A DNA stretch of 64,000 nucleotides, taken from contig NC_056422.1 in NCBI RefSeq assembly GCF_905147365.1, forward strand, positions 3,288,501 to 3,352,500. Reading direction: 5' to 3'. This DNA comes from Aricia agestis (taxonomy: Eukaryota > Arthropoda > Insecta > Lepidoptera > Lycaenidae). A model generated the notes under the pieces. It searched no databases, had not been told where the DNA came from, and saw only the letters and a program-made list of their open reading frames with translations. Of the stretch, positions 38,872 to 49,325 are shown in pieces (positions within the stretch are counted from its first letter, which is position 1; each line of letters begins with the position of its first letter). A program made the translations under genes and the position numbers.

Positions 38872-39748
38872 GCGAAAATGCTTATTTTATAATAATTATA
38901 TTATGCAGGTAATTCAAAAACTCCAAGAAGTATTCTATACTATTCCACAAACAAGTATGTAAGAAGGATGTCACGACGACGTAGCCATTGTAGAAAAGTG
39001 TCCCAAATTGTTTACTTCCGTTTTTCTCTATTTGAACCGGACGTGACGTTACCTTCTTACCCAACTTCCGAAAAGCTATTATGTTTTTGTGTGCTAGTGT
39101 AATGTAATAATTTGTCACGTCGGCTATTTGGTTTCCACATAAAGTGTCATTAGATTCGATTCAGTTGAAACTTGCGTATTGAGTATGTACTATTTCTTAT
39201 GACTCTGCGCGTGTCTCCATTAATTGTCTGTTCCACTCTTCATTATTGGAACGAAGTATCTCATGACGCGTTCTTCGTAAAGAAGGCTAGACAGAACGAT
39301 ATTTGACCTCGACACTTTTTTATTAGTACCTGCATAGTAGGGGCAGAGGGCGTTGATAGTATTCCTGTGCGTGTTTTAATAATTTTTGAGTGTATATGTA
39401 TACAGGTTTTTTTAACATAAGAAATAACTTCGTTATCCTTAAATATCTCTAAGCACAGACCTTAAAAAAGAAGCAGAGATGTAAAGGTGTAAACATTTTC
39501 GTGTTGGAAAATGGAAAAGTTACGACCACTTTCCTAATAAGATTCGTCCGCAAAACTTTCATTCCGCGGAACTTCCAAACGAAAATAGTCCTAAGTTTGT
39601 GATTAAATTAATTCTGCCGTCTTGAGAAATATTATTTAAGTGTAGTTTAACTCATTTAAGACGTAAGTGGATAAAGTGGATGAGTAACATTTTAAAACTT
39701 GTGCGCTAGTACCTTTTTCCCCCTTATAATTACAAAACTTGTAACAGC
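38872..39748. other. No gene or repeat recognised
   Basis: A 78-codon minus frame at 38882-39118 has no motif. No repeat partner seen in this 0.9 kb. Confidence 0.45.
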
Positions 39749-39971
39749 TAGCTTTGTCCACACTGTGCCTTTTTCTGTTCGTCAAGGGCATGCGTTATAG
39801 CGCAGTCAACAGCGAACGTGAGGCATGCCCGCGACGCATCTGACCGTATCCAAAACTTCAAAAATGACAATATTGGCGTTGCGTTCCTTGACGCATTCAA
39901 TTATTGAATGCGCTAATATGAAATTTGATGACGAAAATTGAAGATGAAAGTGCACAGTGTGGACATAACTA
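39749..39971 (+). mobile_element. MITE family 'GTCCACACTGTGC', copy 6
   Basis: TAGCTTTGTCCACACTGTGC to GCACAGTGTGGACATAACTA, TA at both edges. It has GCGACGCATCTGACCGTATC, a short deletion relative to copy 3, and is otherwise nearly identical to it. Confidence 0.82.
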
Positions 39972-40315
39972 ATCTCCTTCATCATCTGCCGAATATATCT
40001 GGCTATACATAAAATCTATATTTTCACATTTAGGTAAACCTACCATTCACAATAAAAACTAAGGAAAAGTAACTCCGTCAAAGAACATCTTCTATAATAC
40101 TTGTCAAAAAAGTATACTTAGTTACACTGGTGTATTTTCAATACATTTGCAATATTTAGGTGGCCTTTAGCGGTATCAGGCTGACGTTACATGACAGTTC
40201 GAAAGCAACCAAAATAACAGTAATAGAATGGGCCTATGGGAGTTACGGTTCCATAGTTTTTATTATTCGTAGGGTAAAACCTCAGGTAAAACCTAAAACA
40301 TAATAAAACTTACAA
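39972..40315. other. No gene or repeat recognised
   Basis: Nothing supported. Confidence 0.4.
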
Positions 40316-40502
40316 TTCATACTAAAATTATAATTTATAAGTGCGAAATTGTGTCTATCTGTCTCTTCACGCCCAAACCGATCGATTGATTTTGCTGGAT
40401 ATGGAGATACTTTGAGTCCCGGGACAGGACATAGTATAGTTTTTATCCCCGAAAAATGTACGGTTCCCGCGCGATAAACTACAGTTGCGGGCGTTATCTG
40501 GT
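40316..40502 (+). mobile_element. Helitron family A, decayed
   Basis: TTCATACTAAAATTATAATT, GCGAAATTGTGTCTATCTGT, CTCTTCACGCCCAAACCGAT, GGAGATACTTTGAGTCCCGG, AAAAATGTACGGTTCCCGCG, ACAGTTGCGGGCGTTATCTG. A deletion removed one side of the 3' hairpin. Confidence 0.62.
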
Positions 40503-40562
40503 TATTACTATTTTACCAAAACAAAATTTCTGTTTAATAATTATGTATAATCTAGTAAGATG

Positions 40563-40604
40563 AAAAAAGATGAAAGAAAGAAGAAAGAAAGAAGAAAGAA
40601 TGCA
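40563..40604 (+). repeat. GAAA-rich microsatellite
   Basis: AAAAGATGAAAGAAAGAAGA, AAGAAAGAAGAAAGAAT: imperfect purine repeat. Confidence 0.7.
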
Positions 40605-40944
40605 GTAGCAAATTACCATTGGCTTGTACAAAAATCAAATGATGTCCATACGTATGGAATATAATATAGCGGCTATAAATACTTTTCAATATTCGCGCTC
40701 TATTTTAACTTGTTAATTCGGTTATCTGCATACAGCAATTCGCCATTTGTCAGACAATAAAGTCGGAAAATCGGAAAACCGGTAATGACGTTAAAACATC
40801 AGTTTTTATCCGGAAAACCGGAATTCACGTGCAAGAATTGCGTTTATTAAGTATTATGCCCGAAACTTCAATTTCGATACATTTTAGGTTCTTGGTCTAG
40901 CAACTGTATTTATTTTGAGCTGGCTTTCGCAGCTGCTAGACGTA

Positions 40945-41038
40945 TAATAGAATATTACTGAATGTTTTCACAGTTTGTCACGCTAGAGGCAGCACAACAC
41001 AAAAGTTTTGTTTGACGTTTGACAACGTTTCAAAGCTG
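40945..41038 (-). repeat. 'GCACATACAGTAAA' repeat, right-end fragment
   Basis: AATATTACTGAATGTTTTCA, CACGCTAGAGGCAGCACAAC, TTTTGTTTGACGTTTGACAA: complement of 3440-3535. Confidence 0.5.
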
Positions 41039-41084
41039 GCCCCTAGACGATCAATTGTATTATGCAATAACACGCTTCAGTTTT

Positions 41085-41290
41085 ATTGATTCAATTCAAT
41101 TCAATTCAATTTCTTTATTTGCAAAATGTGAGTTAGTACTTAAAGATGTTAGTAGATTTCACAATGGTATCATCACATTTGCCCAACTGGGCATGCAAAT
41201 GTTTAGCTTATAAACTACAATATAATAATATGAAATACTACTATTCTTACAAATTAACAAAGTATTAAATATTATATATTTCAAATGTGT
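41085..41290 (-). mobile_element. LINE 3' end with (ATTGA)n tail
   Basis: Minus strand ends GCAAATAAAGAAATTGAATT, GAATTGAATTGAATCAATA: an AATAAA signal followed by a tandem 5-mer. The body (AACTAACTCACATTTTG...GCATGCCCAGTTGGGC) is 3' UTR-like without a frame. Same tail architecture as the ends at 1171, 7878 and 44401. Confidence 0.6.
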
Positions 41291-41361
41291 TAATTAAAAG
41301 AGGCTAAAACAGCTTGAACAGTTTATTTGACAGTTAAAGGCGCGCGATGTTCAGTAACAAC

Positions 41362-41645
41362 CATAAAGTTAATATACAGCAGAATAGAGAAACAAAGGCC
41401 TGAGCAAGAGAGATGTCACTATCAGTAACACTGCGTGGTAAAAAGAGACGTGTGATACATGACAGCGCACTCTTTTTTTGACGTCCAGTCGGCACGTAGA
41501 CAATTTAATCTCATAGAAATCATGTTCAATCATGTTTGTGTAAGTGTATACGTACACATATTTTTACACACAGATGAAACCAATTTCGGTTTCGTTTGAC
41601 AGCTCGAGATTGTTGCTCTATTCCGCTAGGTATATTAACTTTATG
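41362..41645 (+). mobile_element. hAT-type MITE 'CATAAAGTTAATATACC', copy C
   Basis: CATAAAGTTAATATACAGCA to CTAGGTATATTAACTTTATG, flanked by GTAACAAC (41354-41361) and GTATCAAC (41646-41653), a 7/8 match. Interior same orientation as copy A, with short deletions (CAGTCGGCACGTAGAC). Confidence 0.82.
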
Positions 41646-43097
41646 GTATCAACTTAGACGGTTAATAAAATTGTATAATACGTGATATTGCGCAATAAAA
41701 TTGCTCGTCTAGGGGCCCGTTAACCTAGCATTGGTGTTAAAGCCGAGGCGTTATAGTGCAAACTGTAAACAGTAACTTGGTCAATACCCTCGATATTCAC
41801 GTAAGTAATCGGATGACACGTTAAAACCCCTGTCACGTGACCCTGATCCCGCGGCTTGACTGACATATTACGTGACACAAAAGATGTTAGACCTCTTTCA
41901 AAGAAAATAGAAATAATATGCGACCTCTTTCATCAGCTGGTCACATATTAAAGTATTTTGTTCTTTTCAGCCAGTGTTTGGTAAAAAGTTAATTTTATAA
42001 TATTACATGTTGCTCGTGCCTTGCTGGAAAAGATAATAAGTAATCGCATGGAAACCGTGCATTTCCCTAAGGGAACTTATCACTTTTACAAATTTGCCTC
42101 AACAAACGGAAACTAAACAAACCTTACTTCTTTTTACCCGACTGCTAGGAGGGTTATGTTTTTAGCGCGTATCTTGTATGTTTTTAATTTAAATGTCTAT
42201 TGAACTATAATATTATAATAACTTTTTAAAATTGTTATTATTGTCCCCCTTGTCGTTGCAGTTTCTGTAAAATATGTAAATGTAATATACACTCAAAATA
42301 ACAATTTAATGATGATGATAACAAAATACATGAAATCAAAATCTGCGATTTGAATTAAATTTTAGATTTAATACAGTGAATGTAATAAGCTGGAGGAATA
42401 ACAGTTTGCATCTTAAAGCGGGTACCGAGTTTTAATCACTTTACTTCTGAACGGCGCTGGACTTGACAATTCCAACATTTCTGGCAAAGAAAATTTTTAT
42501 TAAATTATATTTAATACTATCTTATTTATATTTGAAGCTTTCGTTACCTCTGAAAAATTTTAATGAGGAATTTTGACAAAACAGGCGACGCGAAAGTAAA
42601 AATGCATGATAATTTGCCGTTAAACGTATATAATATGGCATGGCAGGGCAAAAAACGTGGTCAAATTAATGACCTTACTTTGGATACTCATTTTGACATA
42701 ATAATTTCAGGCGCCATTGTATCCTAAAGTTATAAAATCAGTTTGAAAATAGAACTACTAAGGTTCAAGAAAGTGTAATGGAATTATTTTAAAACTAGAT
42801 GTCAAAATATGTCGATTTTAGCTGCGGTGGCATGATTCATGAAACCTACAGAGTCACAATAGACATAACTACCAATAGTTCGACTGCAAAGAAACGGACA
42901 GGTTTTAATATCTGTCAAATTCGTCGGGTTTCACTAGGATTATGAACGGAATGTGCCTCGCGCTGGCTGATATAATTTGTTTTTAAATATTTAAAACAAA
43001 GATTTCAAAATTGGATTCTGACAATTTTAATCGCATGTGCCAAAACACAAACAACAAACCAACAAACCGACCAAAGAGGAACACGTCCAGCGAATAT
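41646..43097. other. Low-repeat stretch; no gene recognised
   Basis: 1.45 kb. GC-richer at 41700-41880 (GGGGCCCGTTAACCTAGC, CACGTGACCCTGATCCCGCG). No frame above 60 codons before 43011. No repeat partner. Confidence 0.45.
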
Positions 43098-43565
43098 GTC
43101 ATAGTTTTTAACCGACTTCCAAAAAGGAGAAGGTTACTCAATTCGACCGTATATAATATGTTCTTTTTTTATGTTTGTTCGCAGATATCTCCGCCGTTTG
43201 TGGACCGATTTTCAAAATTCTTTTGTTGTTGTATAGGATACAGCCGTGATTTGGTACCATGGTTACCAAAGTGGTGATCTGATGATGCAATCCATGAGGA
43301 ATCGAGAGGACTCCTTGAAATTTATATGGAAACATCTAGTGATTTTAACTTTTTCTGAAGGATTATGAGCGTACGCTTCCGAAAAGTAACATTTTGCACC
43401 AGTGTATACCCTGGTTCCAAAGGTGCTGTACAGAACTCTTGAATCCTTATAGATACAAGTTCGGGGGGTTCGGCGTTGTTTTAAAAACGGGAAGCATATA
43501 CTGCAATGCAAATTACATTCATATTATATTCATCATCATCATCGTCATCATCATTATCATCAACA
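43098..43565 (+). repeat. 'AACCGACTTCC' dispersed repeat, copy 3, most complete
   Basis: TTTAACCGACTTCCAAAAAG, TTCGACCGTATATAATATG, CGCAGATATCTCCGCCGTTT, GTGATTTGGTACCATGGTTA, GGTGATCTGATGATGCAATC, GAGGAATCGAGAGGACTCCT, TTGAATCCTTATAGATACAA, GTTCGGGGGGTTCGGCGTTG, then CATTCATATTATATTCATCA and a (CAT)n run. Frames on both strands within it are artefacts. Confidence 0.7.
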
Positions 43566-43569
43566 GTAC

Positions 43570-43990
43570 TTTACTAAGTTATTTATTAAAAGTGAATATT
43601 ATAACGAAATTATTGTAACCTCAACTAAACATACAGATTTAGAGTATCATTTGATTAATATGCGCCCCCCCAAACCCCCCCCCCTCCTGTAAATGCTGTC
43701 ATGTCGTTAATAGACCTTGCCCCGGCCCTTATTTAGTGTCGATTTTTAATTTTCCTTTTTAGGAACAAACTCAGTTATTAATTAAAAGTGAATATTTAAT
43801 TCTAACATAAACTAAACTAACCTAACCTAACCTAACCTAACCCCCCCACCTCCTGTAAATGCTGTCATGTCGTTAGTGTTAACCTTGCCCCCGGCCCTTA
43901 TTTAGTGTCGACTCTTAATTCTCCTTTTTTAGTAACAAACTAAGTTATCAATTAAAAGTGAATATTTAATTCTAACATAAACTAAACATT
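43570..43990 (+). repeat. About 170-bp tandem repeat with (CCTAA)n and poly-C
   Basis: TTATTAAAAGTGAATATT, CCTCCTGTAAATGCTGTCAT, GTCGTTA, GCCCCGGCCCTTATTTAGTG, TCGA, TTAATT.TCCTTTTT and AACAAACT.AGTTAT recur with a period of roughly 166-174 bp, giving about 2.3 copies. The second unit contains AACTAACCTAACCTAACCTA(ACCTAACC) at about 43815-43843, i.e. five CCTAA (TTAGG) units; the first has a poly-C tract there instead. Confidence 0.72.
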
Positions 43991-44247
43991 CACTTTTTGA
44001 GTGTCATTTAATTACTTCGCTTCGCCCCAGGCTGAACTCTGTAGTTATGTCTATTGTGCCTATAATATTTTAAAATGAAACCTATCCATACTTCCATACT
44101 AATATTATAAATGCGAAAGTGTGTCTGTCTGTCTGTCTGTTACCTCTATGTATGGTATGAATACATTTTGAGTCCCGGGAATAGGAAAGGACAAATAATA
44201 CTTTTATGCCGGAAAAATGTACGGTTCCCGCGCGATAAACGAGTTTA

Positions 44248-44949
44248 TGGCCGATTTACACGGGTGACAAAAGCCGCACGATTTCCGCCGCACGGCGAAA
44301 ATCGACCGTGTAAATGGCAATTCGACTACGCCGCATGCGGCTAAAGTCGCAAGCCCCAAAGTCGTGCGGCCGATGGCCGCATGCGGCTGGTGACTAAATC
44401 AGAAATCAGAATCAGAAATCATTTATTTGCAGAAATAAGGTACAATATGATGTTATAGTTAGGTGTTAAAGCTCTCTAATTTTGCCTTTGGGTGGCGTGC
44501 AGATTTTATACAGTCTTTCAATCTTATACCTTATCTAATACTTATACATAAACAGCTATGTCTTATAATTTATATACTTATCTTATTAAATTTTCTTATT
44601 ATCCTTTTTTAATAAATAATAATTATAAATAATTTCTACATGTCAATTTGTGTTTTTTCTAACATAAACGATCTTAATTTTAGTCAACGAATATTATTAC
44701 ATCATTTTATTTTGTTTCGGTGTGATTATTATTATTATTCTTATTATAATATTCTAATAGCTATACTAATATTATGTCGATAATAATTAATTACCATTAG
44801 GTACATAATTATGGATACAAAGTCAATGTCAATAGTAAAAAAAAAAATCGACCGTGCAAACGCTCAGTCGAAAGCGATCGCTTGCTGCGAATACTATTGT
44901 TGACTGGTGACTTGCCGGGTGACTAAAATCGGCCCGTGTAAATCGACCA
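44248..44949. mobile_element. MITE 'TGGCCGATTTACACGG' with TTA duplication, split by a LINE
   Basis: Ends TGGCCGATTTACACGGGTGA and CCCGTGTAAATCGACCA, flanked by TTA (44245-44247 and 44950-44952), matching the TWA duplications of PIF/Harbinger MITEs. Inner parts GTCGTGCGGCCGATGGCCGC, ATGCGGCTGGTGACTA. Interrupted at about 44399-44849. Confidence 0.72.
44399..44849 (-). mobile_element. LINE 3' end with TGATTC-type tail
   Basis: The minus strand ends GCAAATAAATGATTTCTGAT, TCTGATTTCTGATT: AATAAA plus a tandem tail. The 5' side is an AT-rich 3' UTR without a frame. It sits between the two halves of the 'TGGCCGATTTACACGG' MITE. Confidence 0.62.
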
Positions 44950-45097
44950 TTAGGCGCAACGGAGTTGCGGGCGTCATCTAGTAATATCATAAACTGGTAA
45001 TAAAATAAAATTTTGTTTGAATTTTTGTCGGTCGCGGTCGCTTGCGATAAAAATCGAAAAGCTGCCTTGAATTCGTTTGTCGCGCAATAACTGAGGC

Positions 45098-45636
45098 CGT
45101 AGCCAAAGTCTCTTTCGTTAAAAACGATGACGAAATTCGTTATCAAAATGTATGGGATTTGACATTAGTCTTCGCAAGCGAAATGTTTTTTTTTTTTTAT
45201 GAAATAAGGGGGCAAACGAGCAAACGGGTCACCTGATGGAAAGCAACTTCCGTCGCCCATGGACACTCGCAGCATCAGAAGAGCTGCAAGTGCGTTGCCG
45301 GCCTTTTAAGAGGGAATAGGGTAATAGGGGAGGGTAGGGAAGGGAAGGGAAGGGAATAGTTGAGGGTAGGGAAGGGAATAGGGTAGGGGTTAGGGGATTG
45401 GGCCTCCGGTAAACTCACTCACTCGGCGAAACACAGCGCAAGCGCTGTTTCACGCCGGTTTTCTGTGAGAACGTGGTATTTATCCGGTCGAGCCGGTCCA
45501 TTCGTGCCGAAGCATGGCTCTCCCACGTATAAATTATAAATGTCATTTAGCGATGACTTATGTCAAACCGCATACATTTTGATAGCGAATTTCGTCATCG
45601 TTTTTAAGTTTTAACGATAGATACTTTGTCTAAGGG
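45098..45636. mobile_element. MITE 'AAAGTCTCTTTCGTTAAAAA' with a SINE in its loop
   Basis: The left arm AAAGTCTCTTTCGTTAAAAA, CGATGACGAAATTCGTTATC, AAAATGTATGGGATTTGACA pairs with the right arm TGTCAAACCGCATACATTTT, GATAGCGAATTTCGTCATCG, TTTTTAAGTTTTAACGATAG, ATACTTT. Arms of about 80 bp. The SINE at 45187-45530 separates them. Confidence 0.7.
45187..45530 (-). mobile_element. SINE (GAGAGCCATGCTTCGGCACG head), copy d
   Basis: Complete, minus: TACGTGGGAGAGCCATGCTT, CGGCACGAATGGACCGGCTC to CATAAAAAAAAAAA. Same C-rich middle as copies a and b. Confidence 0.78.
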
Positions 45637-46042
45637 GCGTGTTCACATCATCACGAGATTTCTTTAAGTAGTGTCCTATTTTCGCGACACTAGTTTTAAA
45701 ACCTCTTCTCGTAAAGCGATAAAACCTCATTTACTGCCTCACTAAAATCGTTCTTCGCCCATAAACTTTACAGCATTATAAAAACACAAAAGGAAGAATT
45801 TAAAAATAAAACTTTATGCCAAATATAAGCTAAGCACGGAGCCAAGTTTACTACGATTTTTACGGCAAAATTACTTAAAGAACGGAAGGAGTTAGTAGAT
45901 ATGTCTGGAGCTCCCGAAGGTATTAGGTACAGTCAGAGAAGAGGAAACTGTGGTATAAAGGCCTCTACGATGAGGCCGATCGACCCGTTCGGACTGATCG
46001 TAGGCCGATCTGAAAGGTGAACGACGCCGATCGGCCCCCGTA
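45637..46042. other. No gene recognised
   Basis: 45965-46035 has GAGGCCGATCGACCCGTTCG and GATCGTAGGCCGATCTGAAA, small direct repeats of GGCCGATC. Nothing else. Confidence 0.42.
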
Positions 46043-46340
46043 TACAGGGTGTGACAATACAAAGTGAGTACAAGAAAGTATTACTTTCTGTGTGTGTGTA
46101 TGTCTAGTGTCTACCCTGTAAGTACCTTATACCCTGTGTAGAGTTCATTGGGAAAGTGGCAGCGCTGAAAGAATTACTTTTTATAGGCAATCCAAGATGG
46201 ATACGTCTACACAAAAACTGGAGCGCTAGCCCATACAAATCACTAAAATAAATTTCCTCTTTCAGCGCTGCTACTTTCACAGTGAACTCTATGTAAGGGT
46301 CACATGCATACGGCATACTCTACAGTTTTTTACACTGTGT
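46043..46340. mobile_element. 'TACAGGGTGT' foldback MITE, diverged copy
   Basis: TATACAGGGTGTGACAATAC, AAGTGAGTACAAGAAAGTAT at left; TTCAGCGCTGCTACTTTCAC, AGTGAACTCTATGTAAGGGT, TACACTGTGTA at right. The centre (GCAATCCAAGATGGATACGT) differs from other copies. Confidence 0.66.
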
Positions 46341-46732
46341 ATGTTGTTAAACTACTATGTTATTTCACTAAACTTATTAGTTATCAATTGTAATAACAAA
46401 ATCCTCATCTAATGATAATATTAATGTTTGGTTTAATAATAAACTATCAAACTATAATTTTATTACAGTTATGATATCAAACTATTGCTAAATACCGACC
46501 TTTGAAACCTATAAAACCTTTCAAAAGTACAATAAAGGTTATACAAAAGTACAATAAAGTCGTGTACTACAATAAGTTCATCGGAAGTTGGCACAGTTAC
46601 AAAAGTCAATTGATTTGCGAAAATCATCGGATAATTCTTTTGTTTCCAAACACTTTATTACAAAAGTGTGACCTACTTTTGTAGGTTACGAATGTATTAA
46701 TTTAAAATTGTTGTAAAGTTTAAGCTATTAAG
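46341..46732. other. No gene or repeat recognised
   Basis: AT-rich. AAAAGTACAATAAAG occurs twice near 46520 and 46545. Confidence 0.42.
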
Positions 46733-46847
46733 GGCCGGTTTCACCACTTCCTGATAGCAAGCGCTGTTTCACGCCGGTTTTCTGTGAGAACGTGGTATTT
46801 CTCCAGTCGAGCCGGCCCATTCCTGCCGAAGCATGGCTCCCCCACGA
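46733..46847 (-). mobile_element. SINE head (copy e) abutting a MITE terminus
   Basis: 46733-46753 AGGGCCGGTTTCACCACTTC is the left end of the MITE at 55713. Immediately after it, AGCAAGCGCTGTTTCACGCC to GCTCCCCCACG is the head half of the SINE in minus orientation; the tail half is missing. Confidence 0.62.
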
Positions 46848-47220
46848 TACACAGTACAAGATGATGTACAGAGTTTTTTTTTTTCTTCGACAAATAAAAG
46901 CCGTAGCTTAAACATGTCAACTCTTTATTCAATTTCCGACAACTTTAAGAAAATCCGCAATTAATTTCTCGTTTAGGCTGTTGAACAAGCGCTAGTAAAA
47001 ACACGATATTACCAAAACCGCCGACATAACCGCTCTTATTTTGATAGCAATAAGGTTGAAATTACGTATACATCTGGCTTAGGAGATTACGTTTGAGGGA
47101 TGAGCAGATCATAGTAATGCTTGCGCAAATTACGGAACCCAAATTTAGGGCCAGTATAATGAAGCGACCCGGAGTGTACGCACAACGCGACTAAAGGGCA
47201 GAGAATCCCTTATTAAATTA
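46848..47220. other. No gene or repeat recognised
   Basis: Nothing supported. Confidence 0.42.
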
Positions 47221-47367
47221 GGCTGCGTTTCTACTGAAGCGGAGCGGAGCTTAGCGGTGCCGAATTGACCAATCACCGTGCTCGAAATCTTCGTTGTCAT
47301 TCCGCTGGAATAGCACGATTGGTCAATTCGGGCACCGCTAAGTTCCGCTCCGCTTCAGTGGAAACGT
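47221..47367. mobile_element. Foldback MITE 'GGCTGCGTTTCTACTGAAGC'
   Basis: Arms of about 54 bp: GGCTGCGTTTCTACTGAAGC, GGAGCGGAGCTTAGCGGTGC, CGAATTGACCAATC against GATTGGTCAATTCGGGCACC, GCTAAGTTCCGCTCCGCTTC, AGTGGAAACGTC. Very few mismatches. Related ends at 16774. The frame over it is spurious. Confidence 0.8.
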
Positions 47368-47608
47368 CTTATGGCCGCACTCAAAAAGGTTTAATGACAA
47401 TTTATATTTTTTATGTTATGAATATTTTGATTATTGCCAAAATCACCGCTGTGCTATGACGGTCGGTGCGGCGTTGCCAGGCATCGTCTCACGTCGATTC
47501 AGTTCGGCAGACTTTGGCACGGTGTTTGTGTGCGAATGAAAAAAAAAATCTATGCAATAGCTTATGCAGCGGCAGTTCCCGATTGCCACACGAATTTTTA
47601 TATACTAC

Positions 47609-48162
47609 TAGCTGTCCCGGCAAACGTTTCTTTGCCATATAAAATACATATTTCGCCCGTATTATTTTATTGAAGTGACTAAATAAGTATGTCACCATGG
47701 CAACGTCCATCGCTATCCCGTCGCACAAACAAAGGTCGCCGTCAGTCGTCAGTTTATACGTGGGAGAGCCATGCTTCGGCACGAATGGGCCGGCTCGACC
47801 GGAGAAATACCACGTTCTCACAGAAAACCGGCGTGAAACAGCGCTAGCGCTGTGTTTCACCGAGTGAGTGAGTTTACCGGAGGCCCAATCCCCTACCCTA
47901 TTCCTTTCCCTACCCTCCCCTATTCGCTTCCCATCCCTACCCTCCCCTATAACCCTATTCCCTCTTAAAAGGCTGGCAACGCACCTGCAGCTCTTCTGAT
48001 GCTGCGAGTGTCCATGGGCGACGGAAGTTGCTTTCCATCAGGTGACCCGTTTGCTCGTTTGCCCCCTTATTTCATAAAAAAAAAAAGTCTCGATTGTAAT
48101 AATTTACTATTATTTATTCAACAAATGCACTTATCAATATAATAAGTACCCAGTAGCTAATG
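47609..48162 (-). mobile_element. Helitron family D split by a SINE
   Basis: CTAGCTGTCCCGGCAAACGT, TTCTTTGCCATATAAAATAC, GAAGTGACTAAATAAGTATG, CCATGGCAACGTCCATCGCT, ATCCCGTCGCACAAACAAAG, then the SINE, then GATTGTAATAATTTACTATT, ATTCAACAAATGCACTTATC. The copy at 50586 lacks the SINE. Confidence 0.76.
47756..48092 (+). mobile_element. SINE (GAGAGCCATGCTTCGGCACG head), copy f
   Basis: TACGTGGGAGAGCCATGCTT, GGCCGGCTCGACCGGAGAAA, GTTTACCGGAGGCCCAATCC to TTCATAAAAAAAAAA. Complete. Confidence 0.8.
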
Positions 48163-48164
48163 GA

Positions 48165-48570
48165 AAGGAAGGATTTAAATATTCTGTTTTTTAGCATTTC
48201 TTGCTATAGCAGCAACAGCAACACACTAAGGTATAATCGTTTGCAATCATACATTTGGATACGGAACTCTATTAATAGTAGTTTCGCCAAACCACTCCAA
48301 GTAGGTAAGTACACACCGAGAACTCTTATCTGACACAAAATGGAGGACATTTTCAAAACTCAATAGTCTTATTTCCATTCCTTTGATGAATGTTTGAATC
48401 TTTTGTTCTATTTTCGAACAAAAATTCCCTTTGAGTATAATAGAATGTATAATGAAGTTTTGGAGGAAATATAAAATAGAATATTGAAATTAATGCAGGC
48501 TTCATAAAAATTGTGTTAAAACATATTTTTTGGACTTGTTTGACTTTGAAGGAAAACTTAGAATAGTCTA
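48165..48570. other. No gene or repeat recognised
   Basis: A 75-codon minus frame (48353-48580) has no motif. Confidence 0.42.
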
Positions 48571-48835
48571 ACGGCCGCATTCAGAGATAATGAATAATAA
48601 TTACCTATTATTGATCTTTGGTTGAAATAATATAGAGATTATGTAAAAATCTTTGTTAATTAAAGTTAAGTACTTAATCAAAAAACCTCTGTGAGTATGA
48701 GGCGGTAAACAAGCACTGGAATGTACCGGGTGAGCAATTCAGTGCATTCCAGCGCATCCAGTGCTCATTACTTTATTCCAGTAGCAATCCAGAGCTGGAT
48801 TAGATCACTGGATTGGAATACTGTGAACCAGCCAT
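48571..48835. mobile_element. MITE 'GCCGCACTCAGAGA', copy 2, and adjoining CACTGGA repeats
   Basis: ACGGCCGCATTCAGAGATAA left end and CCTCTGTGAGTATGAGGCGG right end (about 48706). From 48712, GCACTGGAATG, GTGCATTCCAGCGCATCCAG, TCACTGGATTGGAATACTG are scrambled direct and inverted copies of a CACTGGA(T/A)TG motif. Confidence 0.5.
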
Positions 48836-49134
48836 TATAGTAACGTTGTGGTAAGGTTAAACTACGCTACTAAACTAACATGTAACCTTCGCTTATTCGT
48901 CAGTTCAACCAGCTCCCAGCTCATAACTTGGGCCCAACAGAGGCGGGAAAAACACACTCATTTGAATATTCAAGGGTGTTCCGCGATGATTTATCTCCCA
49001 CCTGCACAACTATCCCGGGAAATCCCGGAAGAAATGTTGACGGATATTGTTTGAAGTTGCTATACGTATATACTGTATACAGTATACACCTACGCGGAGA
49101 AAATCTTGTAAAGATTGTGGCATATTTATTGCCA

Positions 49135-49312
49135 AGTAGATGACGCCCGCCACTCTGTTGCGCCAAGATTCGTAAATCGCGCGGGAACCGTTCATTTTTC
49201 CGGGATAAAAAATATCATATTCTGAATATAATACTTTAAGTCCCTTTTCGGGACTTAAAGTAGATCCACACCCAAGAAAATCGGTTCAGCGATTTGTGCG
49301 TGAAGCAGAAAT
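49135..49312 (-). mobile_element. Helitron family A, 3' two-thirds
   Basis: GTAGATGACGCCCGCCACTC, TGTTGCGCCAAGATTCG, GCGCGGGAACCGTTCATTTT, TCCGGGATAAAAAATATC, then TTTAAGTCCC/GGGACTTAAA as a small palindrome, GAAAATCGGTTCAGCGATTT. Joined directly to SINE copy g. Confidence 0.66.
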
Positions 49313-49325
49313 AGAGACACATTGT

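Larger units (their letters stand above)
44093..44986 (+). mobile_element. Helitron family A carrying a MITE that carries a LINE
   Basis: 5' CCATACTAATATTATAAATG, CGAAAGTGTGTCTGTCTGTC, CGGAAAAATGTACGGTTCCC, GCGCGATAAACGAGTTTA, then the insertion 44248-44949, then GGCGCAACGGAGTTGCGGGC, GTCATCTAG. The 3' hairpin and CTAG are intact. Confidence 0.78.

Noticed and set aside
43815..43843. True telomere end
   Set aside because: Only about five CCTAA units, flanked on both sides by ordinary sequence.
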